Part shown: piece after piece, positions 1 through 6,548 of the stretch
How positions within the stretch are numbered: the first letter of the stretch is position 1
Layout of the letters: each line of letters starts with the position of its first letter
From: an uncultured bacterium
GTDB taxonomy: Bacteria; Patescibacteriota; Minisyncoccia; Phycocordibacterales; UBA2100
Assembly: GCA_903881205.1 (NCBI GenBank)
Contig: CAIRSC010000090.1
Span: 1 to 6,816 of the forward strand
Length of the DNA: 6,816 bases
Direction: 5' to 3'
The notes under the pieces: model-generated
Database searches by the model: none
The model's input: the letters and a program-made list of their open reading frames with translations, nothing else
Told to the model about the DNA's origin: nothing
Made by a program: the position numbers and the translations under genes

Positions 1-1
1 C

Positions 2-1543
2 TATACCGTCAGCGGTCAGGGGGTCGTCGCGGACAATGGCGCTCCCGCAAGTGTATCAGCTTCCTATAATGCGGCGTGGGTCGCATACGCACAGGCACTG
101 GCGCAGCGAAGTCCGGTTCTCGCGCTCCCGAGCGTCGATCCGGACGGGCTGAACGACTCAATTGCCCAGCTACAGTCGGTCCAAAACAAGCTGGCTGATC
201 TGCAACACGATCCTCAGGACCGAGCCGCAGTGCGCACATCACTCTATCCTATTCAATTTCTCTATTCGATCTCCTCGCTCGAACGAGCTCGCCGACAATT
301 CATCGAATCCGGAGATATCGCCGATGAATACCGTTATCTTGTAGCGATAAAAAAAACCGTCCGGGCATATAGTGATGCGCTTCGGGAACACCGCGAACAG
401 TTCGATCGGGTCGTGCCTTCCGATGCCGCCGCCTATCAAACATTCGACGGCGTGATCACCAGAGCAAGCACGGTGACACTGATGGATCAGATGCGCAAAG
501 GGATCGACGCGACCGCAGAGAAACTCGCGCGCCGCCAGCTCTGCATTAACGGAGATACCAAAATGTGCGACGCATCCGATCTCGCACTACCCGCTATCGC
601 ACAGACCGCACTCGATACACCGGTACAGAAAACGGATCCGATCCTCACTGCCGAGGTTCTCTCGCTCTACCGCTCCGCGACCAAAAATGCCCAGTACGGA
701 CAAGTGCCGGTCGTCGAATTGGCAGGACCGGTGGCCTGTCCGGCCACACGTACGGCAGCTCCCGTATACAGCTTGATCACACGCATTCCGGGACATCCCA
801 ATACCGCGAACCCGGAATTTGTCGGAGATCTTCTGTTCGTCCCCACTGCCTCATTCGCGCAAGTGCCATTCTACGCATACTTTCGCGAGCAGGGTGTCAG
901 CTACGCCTACTTCCCCATCATGGAATATTACAAATGTGCTTCGCTTCCCAATGATTTTTCACGGGTTTTTGCTGTATCGCTCATTCTCGATGCGGCAAAA
1001 AATGTGCCCCTGAGCGCTGCCGCGAATGATCCGGAGGAAAAAGCGGTCTTGCGCGGCATGGAATTAGCGTTGGTACCCCCGCATGGCGTGGTCAGCGAGC
1101 AACTGGCATTGCGTTATCTATCAGCCGCGCGTACTGCTATTCTCGGCAGCGTCGATCGATCGAACGATGCAATCACGCATCTTACGACACTTACCTTGGC
1201 CGAAACGGATCACTCCGCCGGTCTCGAACAATTCATACGCAGGGCGGCGCAGGACGAACAGGAAAATCTCACATTGGGGTCCGCCGGTACGCCGGTGGAA
1301 CAGAATGTGCACTATCTCTTCTATATTCGCAGCGGAATATTTGCTTTTTTTCTCGGTACTAATCCGTCGGTCGCAGGTATACAGCATCCACCTGTTTCTT
1401 CGATCGTGTCCCCGTCTACACAGTTGCCGTATATTCCGTACTCCACACTGCGCTCAAGCGTTTCGCGTGATCAGATCCTCCGGGATATGACATTCTTTTT
1501 TCACATGCATGCACAGGCAGAGAATAAGAGCGACCATGAGTGA
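2..1543 (+). CDS. Exported protein of unknown family, tandem copy 1 (5' partial)
   Basis: The frame is open from base 2 to the TGA at 1541-1543, giving 513 residues with the start outside the window. The first visible residue aligns with about residue 62 of the downstream paralog, so roughly 60 residues including the membrane anchor are probably missing. Shared landmarks with that paralog are a coiled-coil-like stretch ending in KLADLQ (about residues 50-70), an LYPIxFL..LE.(A/T)R block just after it, four cysteines (C181 and C189 as C-x7-C, C246, and C312 in a YYKC motif), and a C-terminal YLRSSV motif. Exported disulfides are plausible, but the family is not recognised and no catalytic motif is visible. 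The visible part is about 30 residues longer than the matching part of copy 2. The last 8 bases overlap the next gene, so the two are probably co-transcribed. I am confident that it is a gene but have no function for it. Confidence 0.88.
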   Translation, partial: YTVSGQGVVADNGAPASVSASYNAAWVAYAQALAQRSPVLALPSVDPDGLNDSIAQLQSVQNKLADLQHDPQDRAAVRTSLYPIQFLYSISSLERARRQFIESGDIADEYRYLVAIKKTVRAYSDALREHREQFDRVVPSDAAAYQTFDGVITRASTVTLMDQMRKGIDATAEKLARRQLCINGDTKMCDASDLALPAIAQTALDTPVQKTDPILTAEVLSLYRSATKNAQYGQVPVVELAGPVACPATRTAAPVYSLITRIPGHPNTANPEFVGDLLFVPTASFAQVPFYAYFREQGVSYAYFPIMEYYKCASLPNDFSRVFAVSLILDAAKNVPLSAAANDPEEKAVLRGMELALVPPHGVVSEQLALRYLSAARTAILGSVDRSNDAITHLTTLTLAETDHSAGLEQFIRRAAQDEQENLTLGSAGTPVEQNVHYLFYIRSGIFAFFLGTNPSVAGIQHPPVSSIVSPSTQLPYIPYSTLRSSVSRDQILRDMTFFFHMHAQAENKSDHE

Positions 1544-3170
1544 CCTGTGGCGATATCGACTTGCGCTATCGCTGGGAATAGCGACGATTTTCGTTATTGC
1601 GATCGCGACGATCGCTATATTCCAGATCCGTGTGCAGAAAGCGGTCGCAACTCAGTATTTCGCCGGCGTACTCCGGACCCTCAACATCTCGGAAACGGTC
1701 ACCGTAGGACATATCACCTATCGGGTCGAACGCGGAATGATCCGTACAATGAATGGAAATCCGATCACCCCCGCAGATTCATTTAACATCTTGCAGACGG
1801 CATATGCGTTATCTCTTGCACGGCGGGCACCTATCCTCGATCTCGCCGGTACAGATCCTGATGCTCTATCGACCTCCACGAAACAGCTCGCGCGCGTTCA
1901 AGCGCAGCTCGCTGATTTGCAAAAGACTCCGCAGGCAGACACGGCGGTGGGTACCGCCCTGTATCCGATCCGTTTTTTGAAATCGTTGAGCACCCTTGAA
2001 AGAACGCGACTGGTCTTCATCAATACCGGCAGCGACACGTTCGATGCCACGTATCAAACTGCTCTCACCCGCGCGCTTGCCGAGGGGGCCACGGATCTCG
2101 CTCTGTTCGAGGACGCCTATGCGGCGACAGCTGCAGACAATCGTTCGTCGTATGAGACGCTCTCCGGTGTTGTTTCAAAGAAATCGACGATACGTGCGCT
2201 GCAGCAGCTCGACGATGCATACCGTTCCGCCGCAGCTCGGCACAGCGCCGTATTGAGCTGCGTCGGCGGAGATATTTCATTGTGCGAACCAAGCGACCTG
2301 GTGACGAACATCCACGATACGGCCGGTCCGGATGACGCGGAAGTCTCATCGTCCGCCCGTGAGTCAATGCGTATTCTTGCGACCGCTCACCATACCGATT
2401 ATTCGAATACCACGGTAGTCGCCCTGGCACGGAGCGCGTGTATGGGCAACGAGTCCGGTCCGTATTTCTTCATATCGGAGCCGCTACAGACCAGGCAGTC
2501 TTCGTCACTAACCTTTATCAACGATCTTTTTTTTCATCCGATCGGCGGGAACATTCCGAATAATGCCGCGATGCTGCTCTGGTTCAAGTCACATGAAGTT
2601 TCGTATTTATTCTATAACCCGATGTCGTACTATGCATGCCCGAACAGCGCGGTCGATATAGCTCAGGCCTACGCGGTACAACATGCCGTCGCGTTACCGC
2701 ATACAGCGGGGACATCGTCTGTCACGGGCGGTATGACTTTGCTTTCGGAATCCAAGATAACGGCCGAACTTTCAAGACGCCTGCGCGATGAGCGCGCCGC
2801 GACATCAACATCATCCGATATCGATGCGGTACTGAATACTTATCTCATGCTGCGGGACAACAGCGCATCGCTTGAAACACTCGTCGCTGAAATAGCGGCG
2901 TCTGAAGCGGCCGATATTGCCATGACCAAGCGCGGGACACCGGCCGATACGAGCGCGGAATTCCTTTTTGCGAGCCAGAGCGGATATTTTGCGCTCTTTC
3001 TTGCGCACAACCGATCCCTCGCCCCCGATGCGATCACGCCGTACACAGACGATCCATTGCCTGATCGACTCCGCTTCGCACTGAGTACGTGGTCATATCT
3101 GCGATCATCAGTCCCAACTAAAAAAATCGAACATGATCTACAGATCTATTTTTCGTCGCATCAATATTAG
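1536..3170 (+). CDS. Membrane-anchored exported protein of unknown family, tandem copy 2
   Basis: This complete gene encodes 544 residues from the ATG at 1536. That start gives a short basic N-terminus (MSDLWRYR) followed by a hydrophobic helix at about residues 9-29, a typical signal anchor. An in-frame ATG at 1509 would add nine residues inside the upstream gene. The chosen start overlaps the upstream stop in ATGAGTGA, with a weak AAGAG at 1526-1530 as possible ribosome binding site. The rest is probably extracytoplasmic: a coiled-coil-like segment near residues 110-130, then LYPIRFL and ERTR motifs, and four cysteines matching copy 1 (C242 and C250 as C-x7-C, C302, and C368 in YYAC). Conserved cysteine placement in an otherwise divergent pair argues for structural disulfides. 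The two copies arose by an old tandem duplication. I do not recognise the family, and a scaffold or binding role is only a guess. Confidence 0.92.
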   Translation: MSDLWRYRLALSLGIATIFVIAIATIAIFQIRVQKAVATQYFAGVLRTLNISETVTVGHITYRVERGMIRTMNGNPITPADSFNILQTAYALSLARRAPILDLAGTDPDALSTSTKQLARVQAQLADLQKTPQADTAVGTALYPIRFLKSLSTLERTRLVFINTGSDTFDATYQTALTRALAEGATDLALFEDAYAATAADNRSSYETLSGVVSKKSTIRALQQLDDAYRSAAARHSAVLSCVGGDISLCEPSDLVTNIHDTAGPDDAEVSSSARESMRILATAHHTDYSNTTVVALARSACMGNESGPYFFISEPLQTRQSSSLTFINDLFFHPIGGNIPNNAAMLLWFKSHEVSYLFYNPMSYYACPNSAVDIAQAYAVQHAVALPHTAGTSSVTGGMTLLSESKITAELSRRLRDERAATSTSSDIDAVLNTYLMLRDNSASLETLVAEIAASEAADIAMTKRGTPADTSAEFLFASQSGYFALFLAHNRSLAPDAITPYTDDPLPDRLRFALSTWSYLRSSVPTKKIEHDLQIYFSSHQY

Positions 3171-3173
3171 CCG

Positions 3174-3575
3174 CTATTCGTCTACCTGAACGATCCCCGT
3201 GAAGTAGGACCGTATGTGGTCGTGGTATCCCCACACGCCGACCCGATCGAAGGTAAACGACCAGGAGTCGTTGGGCTGTATGGGCACTTTCGGATCGAAT
3301 GCGGGATATATCGAATGCGACGGATGGGGATTTGATGCCGGCCAGAATTCGTCGGATCGGGTCGTCGTAAACGTCACCATGGTCCCCCGTCGGATACGAA
3401 TATACTGAGGAACAAATCCCGCGTCGGTCAGTATCACCTGTACGGCAGAATGGCCACGCTCGTCGGATGAAGCCGGGCCGTTTACGATGAGGAAGTAATA
3501 AGATATGAACAACAGCGAAGACACCACTCCTATTGCAAAGACGATTACGGTTGGCCTGCGAAGAAATTGTTTCAT
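3174..3575 (-). CDS. Membrane-anchored cupredoxin-fold protein lacking the type 1 copper cysteine
   Basis: This 133-residue protein has a basic N-terminus and one hydrophobic helix (about residues 9-31), followed by a single cupredoxin-like domain (about residues 44-133). Supporting motifs are the GFVPQYIRIRRGTMVTF strand pair, SWSFTFDRVGVWGYHDH near the end and the closing G-x-V-x-V strand. Classical small cupredoxins of the YHCxxHxxMxG type bind copper through that Cys, His and Met. Here the aligned residues are D119, R122 and F125, so a type 1 site cannot form. Histidines at 84 and 87 (HPSH) and at 118 and 120 (YHDH) could build a different metal site, or the domain may only be structural. 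It is the last gene of the minus-strand operon. Its ATG overlaps the previous stop as ATGA, with no clear Shine-Dalgarno, so translation is probably coupled. The fold is confident and the ligand is not. Confidence 0.9.
   Translation of the reverse strand: MKQFLRRPTVIVFAIGVVSSLLFISYYFLIVNGPASSDERGHSAVQVILTDAGFVPQYIRIRRGTMVTFTTTRSDEFWPASNPHPSHSIYPAFDPKVPIQPNDSWSFTFDRVGVWGYHDHIRSYFTGIVQVDE
3572..3575 (-). promoter_or_regulatory. ATGA stop/start overlap
   Basis: The TGA of the Cys/His-rich gene and the ATG of the cupredoxin gene share this tetranucleotide. The bases just upstream contain no convincing Shine-Dalgarno, so reinitiation by the terminating ribosome is the likely route of translation. 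Confidence 0.75.
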
Positions 3576-4723
3576 ATCTTTGGGATGTCTGCGGGAATCT
3601 TCGGTGATATACAGTAATCTCTATATTCAGCGGGAAAGAGAGTACAGTCGGGTATGTAAGATGGGGATTTGTATTCTACGGCAAGCTCTTTGCCCACCTG
3701 CTCATAACACGTATCGGCGTAGCCCGACCGACTCGCGGTAACGGCGGCGCAGAAATCGAGTGCCTGTGCGAATGAATGTGTATTCACGCCATTCACAAAG
3801 AGACCAACAGGTATATAGAGAACGCACGCACGCTGTAACGCCGGTGCCGCACCGCTGCAGATCGACCAAGACCGAGCGAAGCCGCTATCATATTGTGCGG
3901 TCATCAGAGAGGACATTTTGTAGCACGTTTCCTGTTCGGAAGAAGCGAGTGAATTACACGTCGAAAAGTCATCCTTGGGAGAAAACCCGTAGTTCGCAAA
4001 GGTATTCATCTGAATAAAAATACTCATAACCCCCGTTCTACATAGCTCTCGTTCGTTTTCCGTTGCCCCCTTCATGAGATCGCATGTGCGAAGAGCCGGA
4101 TCAACGAATGCCGCAGGAGTTCCCCATTTAGAATGCGGCACCAATTCGGCATTCGCGCGAATGAGTCCGTGTCCGGCCGCATGGAAACAAATGGCGCTGG
4201 CCTTCTGTAGATATTCGAATGAGGCATTCTTAAGTGTGTCGCAGGTCCTGACGATAAAATCCGGCCGGGGATTATCTTGTATCATATGCTCAAAGAGTCC
4301 GTGATAGAACCCATCACCGCATATGGCGGTCTCCAGAGGAAACTCGTAATGAGACAAATCGGGATCATCCTTGAGTATATTGAAATACACCATATCGCCA
4401 ACCCGGTGTACTGCCGAATGGCAATCCACATCGAGCGTATTGTGGTACATCGTACTGGCGGCTATGAAACTATCTATGGCGGGTTTAATACCGCCATGCA
4501 TCAGCTCGCGCTGAATTATCGCGTATATACACTCAACACGCTGTGAATGATCAGCATGAATGCCACAAAGACGCAGCGAGATCGTTGCCCGGTGCGTCCG
4601 AGATCCCAAGTACGCTATGCCGAGCAGTATTAAAAGTGATAACACCAAAAGGATGCTCAACCGCCGTCGGTCGGAAAAGGTTTTTTTGAAAATACGTGTC
4701 GCGCTTGCACGAACATTGTTCAT
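3572..4723 (-). CDS. Membrane-anchored Cys/His-rich repeat protein, paralog B
   Basis: This 383-residue protein starts at the ATG at 4723, which has a good AAGGAAA ribosome binding site at 4729-4735. It has a basic N-terminus, a membrane helix at about residues 22-39 and a long extracytoplasmic part. Three Cys/His motifs lie in the first half: CHSAVHRVGD (101-110), CGDGFYHGLFEH (135-146) and CFHAAGHG (179-186). The rest is a run of cysteine pairs, C53/C65, C161/C179, C214/C228, C256/C267, C289/C300, C325/C339 and C360/C371, each pair joining predicted helices. This looks like an alpha-helical repeat with disulfide staples. The three His motifs may bind a metal or cofactor. No CxxCH haem motif is present. 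It lies between a CopC/YtkA-like gene and a cupredoxin gene with ATGA overlaps on both sides. I do not recognise a named family, and the metal role is inferred. Confidence 0.92.
   Translation of the reverse strand: MNNVRASATRIFKKTFSDRRRLSILLVLSLLILLGIAYLGSRTHRATISLRLCGIHADHSQRVECIYAIIQRELMHGGIKPAIDSFIAASTMYHNTLDVDCHSAVHRVGDMVYFNILKDDPDLSHYEFPLETAICGDGFYHGLFEHMIQDNPRPDFIVRTCDTLKNASFEYLQKASAICFHAAGHGLIRANAELVPHSKWGTPAAFVDPALRTCDLMKGATENERELCRTGVMSIFIQMNTFANYGFSPKDDFSTCNSLASSEQETCYKMSSLMTAQYDSGFARSWSICSGAAPALQRACVLYIPVGLFVNGVNTHSFAQALDFCAAVTASRSGYADTCYEQVGKELAVEYKSPSYIPDCTLFPAEYRDYCISPKIPADIPKI
4720..4723 (-). promoter_or_regulatory. ATGA stop/start overlap
   Basis: The stop of the CopC/YtkA-like gene overlaps the start of the Cys/His-rich paralog B by four bases, indicating translational coupling within one transcript. 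Confidence 0.75.
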
Positions 4724-5253
4724 AGCGATTTCCTTGTGCGACGCGCTGCAGTAACGAATCCGAGTACTCCCGTGATAATTCCTGCAACAAAAGCGGCGCC
4801 TACGTCAATGTGGTCCGTCAACCCGAAAGGCTCTCCTGTGATCGACATCGGAAACGATGCTACCGCGGTATCGTTGCCGTCCGCATCTCGGAAACTTGCC
4901 TCTAGTTTATAGTCACCCGACTCTATGAGCCCAAAGAGAAGTGTTGTCGGCCCTATATATTGTCGACGGACGCCGGTCGCGAGCAATGTTGTATTTTCAT
5001 GCATGAGACGCACCCATACATGGTCGTACGGAACACTGTCACCGGTCTTTTCGTCGCGCAACACGAAATCAAAGCGTGCGCTCTGTCCCGCCTGAAATTC
5101 GTTTGGATCGTACCCGACATCGACGACATACGGCGTGGTCGTTGCCGTCCACGACAATCCTGTCACATGAGCATCGGCTTGAGCAGCAAATCCAAGTACC
5201 GCGCATACCATGGCGATACAAACAACCGGCACCGAAAAGCTACGCCATATCAT
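4720..5253 (-). CDS. CopC/YtkA-like secreted domain with C-terminal membrane anchor
   Basis: This 177-residue protein has a classic signal peptide (residues 1-28) ending in A-D-A, so the predicted mature protein begins with H29 (HVTG). The mature part looks like one immunoglobulin-like beta sandwich (about 30-140), with DVGYDPNEF, a G-Q-S-A-R-F-D-F-V-L strand, VPYDHVWVR and a late SGDYKLEASF strand. A membrane helix (about 152-168) and a basic tail (RRTRKSL) follow. CopC-type copper proteins use the amino-terminal histidine as part of a copper-binding histidine brace, and the placement here is the same. Other candidate ligands are H78, H85, D45 and D49. This resembles YtkA/FixH/CopC-like domains, but assignment to one family is uncertain. 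It is linked by ATGA to paralog B. A near-consensus -10 element lies just upstream, and no Shine-Dalgarno is visible before the start. Confidence 0.88.
   Translation of the reverse strand: MIWRSFSVPVVCIAMVCAVLGFAAQADAHVTGLSWTATTTPYVVDVGYDPNEFQAGQSARFDFVLRDEKTGDSVPYDHVWVRLMHENTTLLATGVRRQYIGPTTLLFGLIESGDYKLEASFRDADGNDTAVASFPMSITGEPFGLTDHIDVGAAFVAGIITGVLGFVTAARRTRKSL
4729..4735 (-). promoter_or_regulatory. Ribosome binding site of paralog B
   Basis: On the minus strand AAGGAAA lies 5 bases before the ATG at 4723, inside the end of the upstream gene. It supports that start codon and suggests that this gene can also initiate on its own. Confidence 0.7.
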
Positions 5254-5335
5254 AATACATGACAGTATATCTTAACTGCGGATATGCCGTACCAAGACCG
5301 ATCAGAGCGCGACGGAGCCATATACATGATGACCA
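5254..5335 (-). other. Intergenic gap upstream of the CopC/YtkA-like gene
   Basis: This is the largest non-coding gap in the window. It has no convincing hairpin terminator and no Shine-Dalgarno before the start at 5253. It holds a possible -10 box and a 25-codon open frame (ATG at 5327) whose TGA overlaps the downstream ATG as ATGA. Neither is secure, so the gap may be a plain operon spacer, an internal promoter, or a tiny leader ORF. Confidence 0.4.
5264..5269 (-). promoter_or_regulatory. Possible -10 element (TATACT)
   Basis: On the minus strand TATACT matches the TATAAT consensus at five of six bases and ends 10 bases before the ATG at 5253. A transcript from it would have almost no leader, which fits the missing Shine-Dalgarno. 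No good -35 is seen at 16-18 bases; TTGGTA lies about 20 bases upstream. The call is weak. Confidence 0.2.
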
Positions 5336-6484
5336 CTATTCTGTGGTTCTGACTCTTTGATTCTGCTCACATGCGGCACGATAGTCCTCAGGTAGGTCGG
5401 GACAGCGAGGAGTGGGGTCGACGATCGAATAGTCGAAGCGAATTCCCTTACTTATGTCTCCATAACACTGGATCGCATACTCCCTCTTTTTTACTTCGGG
5501 TTCACTGCATATTTTAACGGCTGTGCTGAACGCCTGAGATGTCCACCCGTTCGTGGAAACACCCTCAACCATGCCGTCGATACAGGAAGTAAATTCATCC
5601 CCTCGCAATTCAGTACAGAGGCGCATTATGTGCATATAATCAGAGCCATGCTGCATCAAACCGAGCGACCTCATGTTATAGCATGGGGCGCGGAGCTTCG
5701 CTGGAAATGTTCCACACGGATCAAGCGTATCTGGTACGTTTGATACAAAAAACCCATAGGTATGGGACGTATACATTTGAACAAATATGCTCATTACGCC
5801 GGTAATACATGCATATTTTTGTTGGTCAGTTATCCCAGGTAGGGAATTACATGTCGCAACTGGCGTATCAACGAACGAAGCTAGGTTCCCGAACTCCCGT
5901 CGTTGGACCAGCTCGGTCTGTGCCCTGATGAGCCCGTGTCCTGCCGCATGGAAGCAACTGATGGTTACCATGTTTTTCAGATATGATTCGGGCTGTGATG
6001 AAAAATATTTCCATACCTTCAACAAATAAGTCGGGTTCGGCCGATCCTGGATCATATGTTCAAAAAAACCGTGAAAAAAACCGGCGCCGCATATAAGCGT
6101 CGTTTCTGGATATGCCAGATTCGATAGATCGGGATCATTCATGTAGACATTGAAATAAGCCATGTCGCCTACTCGATGCACGGCATTATGACAATCTGCC
6201 CCGAGTGATCCGGCCGGCAGCATGCGGTACGTCGTGATAAATGCATCCATGGCGGCAGATACACCCTGGGTAACAAGCACTGTGCGAATAACGCCAAAAG
6301 CGCATTCACTCCGTGCGTCGGTATTCAAATAAATCAGACAGTGGGAAAGTTCGAGGTGAACGTATACGCGCTCGATACGTTCGCGGGCTACAAGAAGTGT
6401 GATCCCAACAGCAACAGCGGCGACTGCCAAAATGAGTAGATATCGCCGTGTGCTGAAAAAATCGCACCTGATCATTCGTCGCAT
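5336..6484 (-). CDS. Membrane-anchored Cys/His-rich repeat protein, paralog C
   Basis: I place the start at the ATG at 6484 (382 residues) because AAGGG lies 5 bases upstream and the length then matches paralog B. A TTG at 6514 would add ten residues with no membrane role. A basic N-terminus and a helix at about residues 15-32 anchor the protein. The extracytoplasmic part repeats the motifs of paralog B: CHNAVHRVGD (98-107), CGAGFFHGFFEH (132-143) and CFHAAGHG (177-184). Its cysteine pairs are C49/C61, C212/C226, C257/C268, C290/C301, C326/C340 and C361/C372, with the same spacings as in B. The partner of C177 is absent (K159 stands where B has C161), leaving 15 exported cysteines, an odd number. 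Function is unknown; metal or cofactor binding by the Cys/His motifs is inferred. It is probably in one operon with the downstream genes, 82 bases away. Confidence 0.92.
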   Translation of the reverse strand: MRRMIRCDFFSTRRYLLILAVAAVAVGITLLVARERIERVYVHLELSHCLIYLNTDARSECAFGVIRTVLVTQGVSAAMDAFITTYRMLPAGSLGADCHNAVHRVGDMAYFNVYMNDPDLSNLAYPETTLICGAGFFHGFFEHMIQDRPNPTYLLKVWKYFSSQPESYLKNMVTISCFHAAGHGLIRAQTELVQRREFGNLASFVDTPVATCNSLPGITDQQKYACITGVMSIFVQMYTSHTYGFFVSNVPDTLDPCGTFPAKLRAPCYNMRSLGLMQHGSDYMHIMRLCTELRGDEFTSCIDGMVEGVSTNGWTSQAFSTAVKICSEPEVKKREYAIQCYGDISKGIRFDYSIVDPTPRCPDLPEDYRAACEQNQRVRTTE

Positions 6485-6489
6485 TGTAA

Positions 6490-6494
6490 CCCTT
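6490..6494 (-). promoter_or_regulatory. Ribosome binding site deciding the start of paralog C
   Basis: On the minus strand AAGGG lies 5 bases before the ATG at 6484. The alternative TTG at 6514 has no comparable site, so the shorter protein is preferred. Confidence 0.65.
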
Positions 6495-6548
6495 ACCGGG
6501 TCAGTGAGAAGCAAGTCCGCATAGCATCCACAGATACACGGACATCCG

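Noticed and set aside
565..954. Plus-strand open frame of 129 codons inside tandem copy 1
   Set aside because: It is an out-of-frame shadow with low-complexity Arg/Ser/Thr-rich translation. The frame that aligns with the paralog is the other one.
1083..1490. Plus-strand open frame of 135 codons near the end of tandem copy 1
   Set aside because: It overlaps the conserved C-terminal part of copy 1 in another frame, with no homology to anything else here.
2065..2430. Minus-strand open frame of 121 codons inside tandem copy 2
   Set aside because: It lies wholly inside a well-supported gene with paralog support, is rich in Arg, Ser and Pro as expected of an antisense shadow, and has no domain or export signal.
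3171..3185. Bidirectional terminator between the convergent genes
   Set aside because: The only inverted repeat is TAGCCGCTA with a one-base loop, which cannot form a stable hairpin, and no T-run follows.
3572..6484. Multihaem cytochrome c for the Cys/His-rich proteins
   Set aside because: No CxxCH motif occurs. The cysteines are 10-13 residues apart and the Cys-His motifs have other spacing, so covalent c-type haem is not supported.
6485..6514. TTG start at 6514 for paralog C
   Set aside because: It would add ten residues before the basic N-terminus, and no ribosome binding site precedes it, whereas the ATG at 6484 has AAGGG at good distance and gives the same length as paralog B.
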